Positions 36,307 through 46,926 of a DNA stretch of 64,000 bases are shown here, in pieces. How positions within the stretch are numbered: position 1 is the stretch's first letter; each line of letters opens with the position of its first letter. The position numbers were made by a program, and so were the translations under genes. The notes beneath the pieces were generated by a model that saw only the letters and a list, made by a program, of their open reading frames with translations, made no database searches and was not told the origin of the DNA. The stretch is from contig JAMWFC010000037.1 of the NCBI GenBank assembly GCA_027475525.1, positions 1,245,419 through 1,309,418 of the forward strand. The letters run 5' to 3'. Source of the stretch: Macrolepiota albuminosa. Taxonomy: Eukaryota; Basidiomycota; Agaricomycetes; Agaricales; Agaricaceae.

Positions 36307-37153
36307 TGATACGACGCTGTACCAGCAGTCAGGGACACACCATGCACCAGAAGTCAAAATAAACATTTAATTATGGGCTGAAAACTGTAAGCCTCCTGGT
36401 AGCAGTCTCAACAAATTATATCTCCAAAAACACCCCAATAAATACACAGACAGTACAGAACAAAGGGCAGGGACCAGCTCAAGCTATCCACTCAACAATA
36501 GTCCAACCACTGTAATGGGGAGGGGAAGCATGGGAGCTGGCAGAAGTGACGAAATGGGATCAATTTGTGATGATCTAGATCAAGATCAGATCTGACAATG
36601 CCTGATTTGACATGACTGAAAGGGGAAAGGAAAAGAAGCATGGAGGGATGTCAAAAGAAGCATGGAATGCAGGGAAGCGCTAAAAGGGGAAAGAAGGATC
36701 TATGAATGGGATCGTGCTAAATGGAGCTGAAGCAAATGGGGAAGTGGCAATCAGAGACATCCGGAGGAATGGTGGAACAAGAAGTTGAATGGTGGAACTG
36801 GTGGCACCGAAACATGCCTCCCAAAAGGGAAATTGAACTATCAAATATGTTCTGGAGGCTGGGGAGTTGACAACAAAAGAGTCATGTGTAGATAGTGGTC
36901 TGTGCACCAGAAAAACAGTATAAATAGCCCAAGTTTAGTAGAGAATAGACAGGCAATTGATAGGCAAAGGCTCGGTGGTTCCCAGGGAGTGAATCACTTA
37001 GGCTGGAGTTTGTTGAGAACCCTCTGCTTTCAGGAAGATTATTGAAAGCCTTCAAATATATCAATTTCATCATCAAGCCAGCGTGCACTGCAAGTAACCT
37101 TCTACACCATCAAGCCCCAGAACTATCAGTACTACTTGCAACCAAGTACTACA
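36307..37153 (+). repeat. LTR-like unit R, copy 1
   Basis: 847 bp starting TGATACGACGCTGTACC and ending CCAAGTACTACA, flanked by the 4-bp direct repeat CCAG. It contains tataaatag at 36919-36927, a good TATA box. It interrupts the gypsy integrase. A second copy is split around chromovirus copy C (45494-46028 and 57172-57689). There is no internal coding sequence, so it is most simply a solo LTR of a family whose interior is not in this window. Confidence 0.75.
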
Positions 37154-39880
37154 CCAGTGCCATTGTTTGAAAAGATATACATTGATATTATGCACATGCC
37201 CAAGTCTGGGCACACTATAAGTACATCATCCAGGAGAGATGTTGGTACATTGGCCAGAGTTTTGCATGTTACAATGAGAAAATACCAATACTATAGCTGA
37301 AGACATTATCTGCAAATAAAGAGCACTTCACAAACTTGTTACAGACAATGGAGCACTTATAGTCAAAGTACTCATCTAGCAAAAAAATACAATATTCAAC
37401 ATATCTGAGTCTCAGGATACAACAAATATGCCAACAGCATTGTAGAGCAACTACATTTTAATGTTTAGCAGGCATTATTCAAGGTAGTAGATGGTAACAA
37501 GAGTTGCTGGAGTGAAGCAACCTGCTCAGTATTCTGATCAGAGCAAGTAACCATATGCAAGAAGATGGGTTGCTCTCCTTACTATGCTGCAACAGGCATC
37601 CACCTCTTACTTCCAGTGACATTATTGAAGTGACTTACTTATAGCCACTGCCAAACTCAGTACTCTCCTCTACTGACATGATAGTGAGACATATTATAGA
37701 TCTACAATGCTATATGAAAGATCTTGAATGCTTGTACAAAATAGTATTTCAAGCATGATGACAGGCAGTACTACAATTCAAAAGTGAGCATAGTGCTATC
37801 ATACAAGACTATAATTTTACCACAGGAGCACTGGTACTAATCAAAAATCAAAGTTACATATAACAAAAAGATGTGGCCTCAATATCTAGGACCTCTGATA
37901 TTAGTTTCCTGCCATAGAGGAGGCACCTATATACTTTGCAAATTGAATGGCTCAGTTTTGCACAGACCTGTAGTGGCATTCCAACTCATTTTCTACTTAG
38001 CACATTAACATATTTTCTTATCTTTGTATGCACTAGACATTAATACTATCAAGCTTCAAGAGCTTGAGAAGATCAAGTTAGTGAACAATGATGAGACTGC
38101 TTCAGATAGCAAGTATGAGCAATAACAGATGATGAAGGAGTAGAGCGCTAGCCATTAGCACCTTGAATCAAATTTGCATCACACTCATACAGAAGCATCG
38201 GAAAATAAATATCATATTATGATGAGACTATAGGCACACTACTGGTACAACTGAAGCAACTATGCTAAGCCCTTTGATACAGTTTCCTGACATGTCTATT
38301 CTGGTGCTTAGACTGTGGGGCATGACATGGCATTTTTGGAGGAAGAGGTGGTGCTGAAAGAGTGACTAGGCACTATATAGGAGGTGAGAAATATAAAGGA
38401 AAGGTAGAAAAATAAATGGAGGCAATATAAAAAGTGAAGAAAGCAACATTGCAACTTTGGAGTGAGGAGCAAGGGGTATAAAAGGAAGAATGACATGCTC
38501 AAGTATTGTATTACAAACTTCCTCAGTAACAAGGTCCAGTAGGGGAAGCCATGTGAGTTTTTTAAAATAACAAGAGTTAATGAGCCAAAAAGAAAAGAGG
38601 TAGTAAGGAGAACTGACTACACTTTTAGTTTCAAGAAGAAGACACTCCAGACATTTTGGACTACCAGAAATAGAAGGCTGAGGAACTTATAAAATTCATC
38701 CAGTCAACACACTAATAGAAACTTATCACATTCTGGAGTTTGTCAGTTTTCATTAGCTATTCCTGGAACATAGCCAGAAGAAGATGGTAGCATTGAATTA
38801 GGGCTAGAATGTTGCCATTCTGGTAAGTAAAACCACCACCATTAGACATCTGTGCAAGAAACATTTCAATATAATCAAGAACCACTAGACAATGAAAAGC
38901 AGTAGGATTATCAAAAAGAGCAAAAAGTACTGACATAGTATGGTATTGACAATACAATAATAGCCAAATTCTATAAATATACCTTGGGCTACTTGCAGGG
39001 TCAAAGAAACTTGTGAATTCTAACATATGCAAAACAATCACAAGAAGGATAACAATAACAATACATTTCATAAAACTACGAGACAAAATCCAAAATCCAA
39101 AATCTGTCAGGTCGGTGGTGTTGCAAAGACAATAAGGTTGTTTTATATAAGCAATATAGGAGACAAAGAGAATATGTGTCAAGAAGGACCAGGCCAGGCA
39201 ATACACCTGCCTGGAATAGCCAGACCTTTGAGAGGGCTACAAAAGAAATGAGCACTAGTAGACCTGTGAGGAGACTAAAAACATAGCATTATTGATTATG
39301 GAAGAAGGAAAGAGATAATGAGATAATGAACCAGGAAGTGGCTCTCCTCTATCAGCAGCTGAAGACAGTCCACCATATCTTTGGTGACAATTTCCTTTAT
39401 TTGGCAAAAATTAGAAGAGAAGTACTTATAAAAGGCAATAGTGCACTTAATAAGCTTAACTCCAGGATTTTTCTGTACCAAAGTTGGTCAGAGGTATGGG
39501 ATCTTCCCAGATTTTGCAAACAGCATGCAGCAAATAACAACAATAGCTTAACTTAACAACTTCATTGGCCAGCACTAGCATGCTGCCAGCTAAATAGTGG
39601 TAAAAGAAAAATGTAGTGCAATCCAGGAAGATGGGAGGATTAATTATAATATGGACTCAATCATAGCAGAGGGTCCACACACAGCCAAATGGAGTGGCCA
39701 TTGCAAAGACTGATGAGATTTAGTTGATGCATAAGTAATTTATAGAATACAGGAAGCATTTTGACTAGCAACAGCATAGGAAAACATTTCTCAAGGACTT
39801 GAGCTCTGAAAGGAGTGCTAGCCAATTGGACATGCTTGACTCATCTTTGGAGCACATAAAAAGAAAGTTGATATTCGATA

Positions 39881-41573
39881 TCTAGCACTTATTCACATCA
39901 TCACTGAATAGACATAATTCTAGGTCTACTTTAGTAGACTGAGGTTTTACTACCTGCTTTGACGCACATTTTGTTCTTGAAATCTGTGCCCCTCACGTGA
40001 TCTCGGCCATTGCCGTGTTTCTTTCTCTACCGGCTATGTCCTTGATATTTGCTCCCTTTTGGCTATCTTTACCGGCTATTACTACCAGCTATTACTACCA
40101 TGTCCTCGATATTTGCTCCCTTTCGGCTATCTTTACCGGCTATCTTTACCGGCTATTACTACCAGCTATTACTACCATGTCCTCGATATTTGCTCCCTTT
40201 CGGCTATCTTTACCGGCTATTATGTTGCTCCTCTTTTCTGCTATCTCTGCTGAGTAATTAATCAAATTTTTTATGTTAAAGGATTATACTTTTATTTTCT
40301 ATATATCTATATTTTAAGTTGTTTTTTTTTGTAATTAATCAAATTTTTTATGTTAAAGGATTATACTTTTATTTTCTATATATCTATATTTTAAGTTGTT
40401 TTTTTTTTTCTGTATTGAGTGCATTATTGTTTTTTTCTTTTACTAAGTTGAGAGATTCTGTTTTTTTTTTCATATATATATGTATGTTTTTTGAATAAGT
40501 GTATATGTTTTTTTTGAATAAATATATATGTTTTTATTGAATAAGTATATATATGTTTTTTTTTGAATATGTAATTTGTTTCATGTTGTTAAATGCCTTG
40601 TTTATTATTGTAATTTATTACATCTAGTACCTAGAAAGAGGAGCATACATGAAAATTGTACAATTATGTGAAATTTTTTTTTTGCTCTAGCAGTCATTAT
40701 TCTGTTCTCTTCATTTATTTTCATCTTTGAAAATTAGACCACATTGTCTTTGGTATTCATAGAACTTTTTGAATTATTTTTTCTATAAGCTTGTATAGAT
40801 CCAGTTTTCTGTCTAATAGAATATGCTTATATAAGCTAATACTCCATCAATAGTTTATATAAGCTGTTGCTCCAGCAATAGTTTATATAAGCTGATGCTC
40901 CAGCAGTAGTTTATATAAGCTATTGCTTCTGTAATAGTTTATTGTTTGATCAATCTGTTTTGCATTTTGATATATTGATTGAGTTTATAAATTTGCTTTC
41001 TTTTAGCATTTTATACCTAGTTGTCAATCTGCTATGATGCTAAGTGTCATTGAATAAAAATTGTACATGAGAGTTGTCAAACTATAACTCCTTTTATTTA
41101 TGCATATTTAAAGAGTCAACTGTTATGATTTTAGTCTCTTATCTACATTAACTAATACATTTAATATATTGAAATAAATAATTAGAGAGCTATTAGAAAC
41201 TGAAAAACTTTAATTTTTATCTACATTAACTAATATATTTAATATATTGAAATAAATAATTAGAGAGCTATTAAAAACTGAAAACTTTAATTAATTATCT
41301 TAGATATAAATTATATCTTGTGCTTATATAGCACCAAAAAATACCTACAAGAAGCATATTCATTTCTCACTTTTAGCATAGTTTGTTGTAGTACTCAAAC
41401 TATTTCTGTTTACAAGTATAAATATGAAGCCACAATTGCAGAGAGATACATCTGTTTCTGTATAGAAGTCATATTGATGTCAATATCTTCTATGCCTATA
41501 GAGACAATAATAAAAATTGAAGGCTTTGAAGTTAAGTCTCTATATTTTATTTGTCCACTTATCAATACATATT
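39881..41573. other. AT-rich region with tandem repeats, no genes
   Basis: Contains the 32-bp palindromic motif shared with 10889-10920 (39922-39953), a block of ccggctatctttacc/ctattactacca repeats (40020-40250), four units of about 31 bp around agtttatataagct (40841-40940), and 77/78-bp duplications at 40071, 40254 and 41141. The short frames have no recognisable product. Confidence 0.5.
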
Positions 41574-42024
41574 GTCAGGGGACTCCTCATTTCTTCCTTC
41601 TTTCACTCCCTATTCCTTCACTCTCCTTTTATTTATTTCCTTATTTCTTCTATCATTCTCTTGTTTTGCTGTTTCTATTTTCTTAACACTATCTGTTAGT
41701 ACTACTCTCAGCCCTTGAGATGCTCTGGTTCTTGAGCTACCATTCAGACAAGTGTGGGCCCTTCAGCACCGCTTTCAGACCACTTATATAAGCCGGAGTT
41801 TGCCTTTCTGACTTCTAAAGTCCGGAGTTTTCCTGCCTTGTTTGTACAGTTGTTTGATTAGTCAATTTTTGAGTTTTTAAGGTTTTGTTGTACTGTACAG
41901 TTGTTTTCCATGCTTTAGAAGCCCCAGAAGTGTCCAACCTGGCATAGGAAATCCCTAAACTTGTTCTCTTTGGATCTCCCTCTGCCAGGTGAGTAGTTAT
42001 TATTATATTATCAGTATATACTCT
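41574..42024 (+). repeat. LTR-like family T copy, interrupted by chromovirus copy B
   Basis: Starts TGTCAGGGGACTCC and is collinear with 26327-26765 up to tcagtatatactct, where the LTR of copy B begins at 42025. It is therefore older than copy B. Confidence 0.75.
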
Positions 42025-42755
42025 TGTCAGGTTCCGCTGAGTCGGGGGCTTTCCAGGAAAGCAATTGCCCTTACAATGCGGACTTGACCTACAGATACTC
42101 GGGTGTCTGGAACTCCGCGGCTAGGACTCCAGGGTTCAAGACGTGGACAGGGGTAATTCCGGGAGAGGGAACTTGGTCCGGGGGTTTCGGATTCCAGGTA
42201 GCTGAGGGTAGGGTAGGGTCGAGTCGTGAACCGGGAGTTCTAAGACAAGACCAAGTCAGTAAATTAAAGTTGCGAAGTGCATACCAATCTTTAGAGCACG
42301 CGAGTATTCAAGCATGCCAGTCAAAGCATGCCAGTCAATGCATACCAGTCCAACAGAGGGCATGCAACAATCCAAGTAATGCAAATGTAAACAGTGTAAT
42401 ATTAAGACTAACAAATACAACAGGGAACTATGCTATAAGTACTACGGGACCGGGTCTCGGGGTTCTGGGGTGTCTGGGATGGGTTCCGGGGGTCATTGAG
42501 TAGCGGGCAGGGACTGTATACCCAGATCGCGTGTGTGGGGCGCACGATCAATTGGCGTGGAGGGAGCTGTGATGTATGATATGCGTGATCCAATCGTTGA
42601 TCGGGGTCAGTGGCGGCTGATGGCGGTCCTTGATGTGCATGATGGCGGTATTGGTAGTTGTGATGGCGGGGCATGTTCTGTGGGGTCAGAGAGAGAGTCC
42701 CGGATGGTGTTCCGGGGGTGTCCCAGGGTGGGTCCGGAGGGGAGGGGTCGTGACA
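42025..42755 (-). repeat. 3' LTR of chromovirus copy B
   Basis: 731 bp between TGTCAGGTTCCGC and GGGGTCGTGACA in plus-strand view. The self-priming segment is mutated (taatattaagact near 42398-42410), in line with the general decay of this copy. Confidence 0.88.
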
Positions 42756-42879
42756 TCACCCCCCCTAGCCGAGACCCTCCAAGGCACGTGTAGCCGGTGG
42801 TTTGGACCGGGGTCCAATCATGGGATCTGGCACCTGATCTGCCACGTATTGAAAAAATTTTTTACCATCAAACTCAACT

Positions 42880-44614
42880 ATGTCGTGTACACCGACGCAT
42901 TCCCCGACGCCCCCCCAAACTAACAAGGTCGCACCCCTCATGGCCTGGGAGGCCCAGGACACGCGGTACTGAGCCCGTCTGGACTGGGAGCGCATGGTGG
43001 CTCTCGCGCAACAACATGAGTGCTTCCTGCGCTGCCCGCTTGTTGTTACTGACCTTCTCTTTTCAGAACAACACAACATTACTGCTCTGGAGGCAGGTCC
43101 CAGCCAGCTCCCGGAGCCTGTTCCTGATGCAGGTCCCAGGGGTCCTTCGGGGTCAGGTCCCAGTCGTCCTGCGCCCACTTTTGCGCAGATGACTGTGCGT
43201 CCCCCCTGTCCCCCTCCCCCTCCTCATCCTAGACTGGTTGCTCCTCGTTTCTGTCGCTCTGGAATGGTGGAGGGGGCCATTTCCGAGGTCCCGGAGACCC
43301 AGCGCGTTGCATGGGCCAGCGTGACGCAGGAGGCCTTTGAGGGGGCGCTGGTGAGGCCCTGGGGCTTGCCTCCCCATGCCTGGTGTATCAGCAACAGGCC
43401 GGTAAGTAGCTTCGTACCTCTGGTCCCGTGGCTAATCCTGCCTAGTGTCTTCACTGCATGCGTCGCTCGGTGATGTGTTTGTTTGAGGCCCTGTCCACCT
43501 CGTCCCGGCGCGACACTTCCGTGTGTGAGGCCTGTTGCCTCAATCACGAGTGATGTTCCGTTTCGGCCCTCTGGAGGGCATATTGCGTTTCACGGGAGCA
43601 GGGTTGGCCGTTGGGAGGGATCACCTGGAGGATGGGGGTGGAGAAGAGGGATTGGGTTGCGGGGGCGGCGGTTTAGGAGGAGGCGCAGGGGGAGGCCCCT
43701 GGGGGTGGTGCGGGAGGGCGGGGGGTTGTCCGGGTGGGCGGCCGGGGCCGGCCCATGGTTTTGATCACGCGCCAGGTGACCTGGTCTGGTGCCCCAGGGC
43801 GGGAGGGACGTGAGGGGTGCCCTGATAAGGGGAAACGGCGGGCGTCACCTAGCCCCTCCCCGGGGCCCTCCAAGAGGGCATGCCTGCCCTCTGGGACCCC
43901 GCCCCCGGTCTCCCCCCCACGTCTTTCCCTTGTAGTGTTTTTGCCGTTGTCGGGGCGGCCTCTGGAGGCGGACATGGGGGCTTTTTGGGAGCGTCCGGGG
44001 GAGTCCGAGGAGGGTAGGAGGAGGCCGACGTGCGGAGGAAGCTGGAGGCAGGTCAGGAGATGCTTCGGCAGCTGGAGGAGGCCCGGGTCACTTGGGGAGA
44101 GGTGGAGGCGCAGTTGGAGGCGTTGCGGGCGAGGCTGGGGCAGGGAGTGGGGATCCTGGAGGGGGTCCCCTCTGGACAGGAGGTGGCGGAGGGGCTGCGC
44201 CGCGATGTGGTGATTGCACGCATGGTGTCTCTGAGTGAGTTCCTTGTTACTTGCTCACCTATTTCGCTAACGTCTTCAGGCTGGGCCCGGGAGCACCGTC
44301 TGCTCCTGGATGGAGCTGCTGCAGCTCTTGCTGCGCTGCAGGAGGGGCAGCGCCCAGAGGTGATGACCCCCGGGGTGGAGCGTGGTCTCAACCTCCTGGG
44401 GCGACTTGTAGTCGCACACCAGCGGAGGAACGTGCCTGCTCCGGGATCCTGGTTCGAGCGCATGTTGGACAAGGGCAAGCCCCTCTCATCCTGGGATCTG
44501 CTGGCCAAGGAAGTGTGGCGGGAGCATGGTCCAGAGGGGGTGGGGGAGGATTTCCGGGGTTGGCCAAGGGGAGGGGAGGGCGAGGGGAGTCACGGTTCGG
44601 GGCCCCAGCGTTAA
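42880..44614 (+). pseudogene. Opposite-strand accessory gene of copy B, decayed
   Basis: Collinear with the intact gene of copy D (59118-60902). The start MSCTPTHSPTPPQTN, the segment RPAPTFAQMTVRPPCPPPPP, the cluster CLHCMRRSVMC...CEACCLNHE and the C-terminal domain WAREHRLLLDGAAAALAAL are all present. It is broken by TGA at 42969-42971, by TGA after NHE in the cysteine cluster, by loss of the first splice donor (gtgagt became atgagt near 43016) and by frame changes in the coiled-coil part. The last exon (about 44280-44614) remains open. Confidence 0.85.
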
Positions 44615-44909
44615 GGGTGGCGTTTTGACGTTTCCTTTTTTCTTCTTCATCCGTTGTGTTTCTTGTCCCGGCCTAGAACTGTAGATAGTGTACTTATAAG
44701 AAAAATGTATATACTTGGTCTTTCGGGGTAAGTAAGAAAAGAATCGTGTAAGTAATGCGGCAGAAAAGCTGGAAGGAGACCCTGCTTTGACTCCAGGGCA
44801 CTACTTATGAGAAAAGGTACTAAAAAGAGAGTAAGTTCTAGAAAGAGGAAGCAGAAAGTATACATGGGAGTTGAATCCCTACTGAGCCCAGAGGCGGGGG
44901 TTACGCCTA

Positions 44910-45493
44910 CTACTGCCATCTGTGAGTCCTGCGCCCAGGAAGGTCGTTTCCTGAGTGCCATTGTTGGAAGTCCCAGAGTTTGTCAAGGGCGCCTTTGAGG
45001 TTTTGGTGCAGTTCCCAAGTGTTGTCTTCCGGGCCATATCCCTTCCACTGTACAAGGAAGTGGGGTCATCCACGAATATTCTGGGAGTCGAGGATGTCTT
45101 CAACCTCGTAGTGGTACTCGTCCTCAACCTCGACCAGGAGAGGGGGCTCAGGGCATCGTTTGGGGAAGGGATCCGGGGAGTGTCATTCCAAGAGGTGAAC
45201 GTGGAATACCGGGTGCAGACCTTTTAGTCCCGGGGGAAGCTCAATCTTGTAGGCGTGGGATGAGACCTTCTTCAATATTTTGAACAGGCCGAGGCGCTTG
45301 TGATCGAGTTTTGGAGAGGGCCGGCGGGTGCAGAGGTGGCGTCGGTCTAACCATACCTTTGTCCCGGGGGTCCAGTCAGGGGTGTCTTCCCGTTTCCGGT
45401 CGGCGTGTTTCGCATAGGCCCGGTTTGCGGTGTCAATCTCTTCCTGGAGAAACTTGTGAAGAGATTGGAGATCCCGGGCAACCTTGTGGGCGG
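44910..45493 (-). pseudogene. Pol C-terminus of copy B (integrase tail, chromodomain)
   Basis: The minus-strand reading matches copy D through the integrase tail and chromodomain to a TAG at 44910-44912. At least one internal CGA has become TGA (GGACGA to GGATGA inside the chromodomain). It ends at 45493 where unit R copy 2 is inserted; the upstream part continues at 57690. Confidence 0.82.
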
Positions 45494-46028
45494 TGATACG
45501 ACGCTGTACCAGCAGTCAGGGACACACCATGCACCAGAAGTCAAAATAAACATTTAAATATGGGCTGAAAACTGTAAGCCTCCTGGTAGCAGTCTCAACA
45601 AATAACCATCTCCGAAAACATCCCAACAAATACACAGAAAAGTACAGAACAACAGGCAGGAACCAGTTCAAACTATCAGCTCAACAATAGTCTAACCACT
45701 GTAATGGGGAGGGGAAGCATGGAAGCTGGCAGAGTGGACGGAATAGGATGAAATTGGGAAATTATTATTCTCATTCAAGATTATAATTTCTAAGCATGGA
45801 AGCTGGCAGAGTGGACGGAATAGGATGAAATTGGGGAATTATTATTCTCATTCAAGATTATAATTTTTCAATTTCATCATCAAATCAGTCAATGTTCGAT
45901 TTGACAACCACGAGGGGAAAAGGAAAGAAGTAGGGGATGCAGGGAGGTGCTAAAAGAGGAAAGAAGGATCTAGGAATGGGATCAGGCTAAATGAAGCTCA
46001 AGCAAATGGGGAAGTGGCAATCTGAAAC
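45494..46028 (+). repeat. LTR-like unit R, copy 2, left half
   Basis: Starts TGATACGACGCTGTACC like 36307. Its insertion into the integrase of copy B duplicated GCGG (45490-45493 and 57690-57693). Copy C splits it at 46028. A 77-bp duplication (45721/45798) lies inside. Confidence 0.8.
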
Positions 46029-46893
46029 TGTCACGACCCCTCCCCCCCGGAACCTCCCCGGGACACCCCCGGAGCCCCACCCGGGAACCTCTTCCGTCAA
46101 CCCCCACAGCGCACCCCGCCCCCACAGAACCTCCCCGGGACACCCCCGGAGCCCCACCCGGGAACCTCTTCCGTCAACCCCCACAGCGCACCCCGCCCCC
46201 ACAGCTGTTGACGCCGCCATCACACGCATCAAGGACCGCCATCAGCCATCAACGATCGCCATCAGCCAGCCCCCATGGACCCCTGCATCACGGACCCCAG
46301 GATCCACCGCCATCAACGATTGGATCACGCGGCTCGCACCCGGCCATCACGCGCTCCCTCCGCGCCAATTGATCGCGCGTCCCCACACACGCGATCCCGG
46401 TATACAGTCCCTGGCCGCTACTCAATGACCCCCGGAACTCATCCCAGACACCCCGGAATCCCGAGACACGAGCCGTAGTACTTATAGTGTAGTTCTCCGC
46501 TGTATTCGCTAGTCTTGATATTACATACTTTGCATACTGTTACTTTGGATATTGCGTGCCCTCTGTTTGACTGGTACGCCTCGTTTGGTACGCTTCGACT
46601 GGCACGCCTTGGTATTCGCGTGCTATAAGTTTGGTACGCACTTCGCGACTCTTAAGTTACTAACTTGGTCTCGTCTTAGAACCTCCGGTTCACGACTCGA
46701 CCCCCTCTAACTCTCAGCTACTCTCATCCAAAACCCCCGGACTCTAGTCCCCTCTCCCGGGATTACCCCTGTCCTCGTCTTGAACCCCGGAGTCCTAGCC
46801 CCGGAGTTCCAGACACCCGAGTATCCGTAGATCAAGTCCGCATCGTAAGGGCGTCGCTTTCCCGGAAAGCCCCCGATTCAGCGGAACCTGACA
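46029..46893 (+). repeat. 5' LTR of copy C
   Basis: 865 bp including a 77-bp duplication (46051/46128) absent from the 3' LTR. TATA-like ttatag lies at 46482-46487, and the likely transcription start is at 46511, 24-29 bp downstream. U3 would be 46029-46510. The ends are TGTCACGACC and CCTGACA. Confidence 0.93.
46511..46523 (+). promoter_or_regulatory. Predicted transcript start and self-primer segment
   Basis: AGTCTTGATATTA is the exact reverse complement of the 13 bases directly after the 5' LTR (46894-46906). The complementarity stops at the base before 46511, which agrees with a transcript starting there, about 27 bp after the TATA-like box. Confidence 0.7.
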
Positions 46894-46906
46894 TAATATC
46901 AAGACT
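46894..46906 (+). promoter_or_regulatory. Primer-binding site complementary to the element's own 5' RNA end
   Basis: TAATATCAAGACT follows the LTR immediately. It pairs over 13 bases with 46511-46523, and I see no match to a tRNA 3' end (no TGG next to the LTR). This is the arrangement known from Tf1-type self-priming elements. Confidence 0.7.
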
Positions 46907-46926
46907 CTCTCCTTACACCGTTCTTG

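Larger units (their letters stand above)
26800..39880 (+). pseudogene. Decayed Ty3/gypsy element, second lineage, plus-strand copy with three insertions
   Basis: The left part (26830-27154) and right part (34019-39880) together match the minus-strand copy in reverse. RT pieces include YVLSFINNI (about 27090) and ENPNIHIALWNFFHLVNQVL (34060-34120). RNase H remnants lie at 34330-34680, and integrase continues at 36106-36306 and 37154-38020 (EKIYIDIMHMPKSG, SIVEQLHFNV, KKMGCSPYYAATGIHLLLP). The sequence is full of stops. It is interrupted by the Helitron (27155-34018), a chromovirus solo LTR (35358-36100) and LTR-like unit R (36307-37153). A 149-codon minus-strand frame at 39206-38757 matches the paralogous stretch at 18537-18740, but no product is recognised. 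Confidence 0.75.
42025..45493 (-). mobile_element. Chromodomain Ty3/gypsy retrotransposon, copy B (3' part, decayed)
   Basis: Minus-strand element: 3' LTR (42025-42755), accessory gene on the plus strand (42880-44614) and the end of pol (44910-45493). Its integrase continues at 57690-58122 beyond the unit R/copy C insertion and is cut there by copy D. Many C-to-T or G-to-A differences from copies C and D, several creating stops, show that it is the oldest of the four. Confidence 0.88.
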
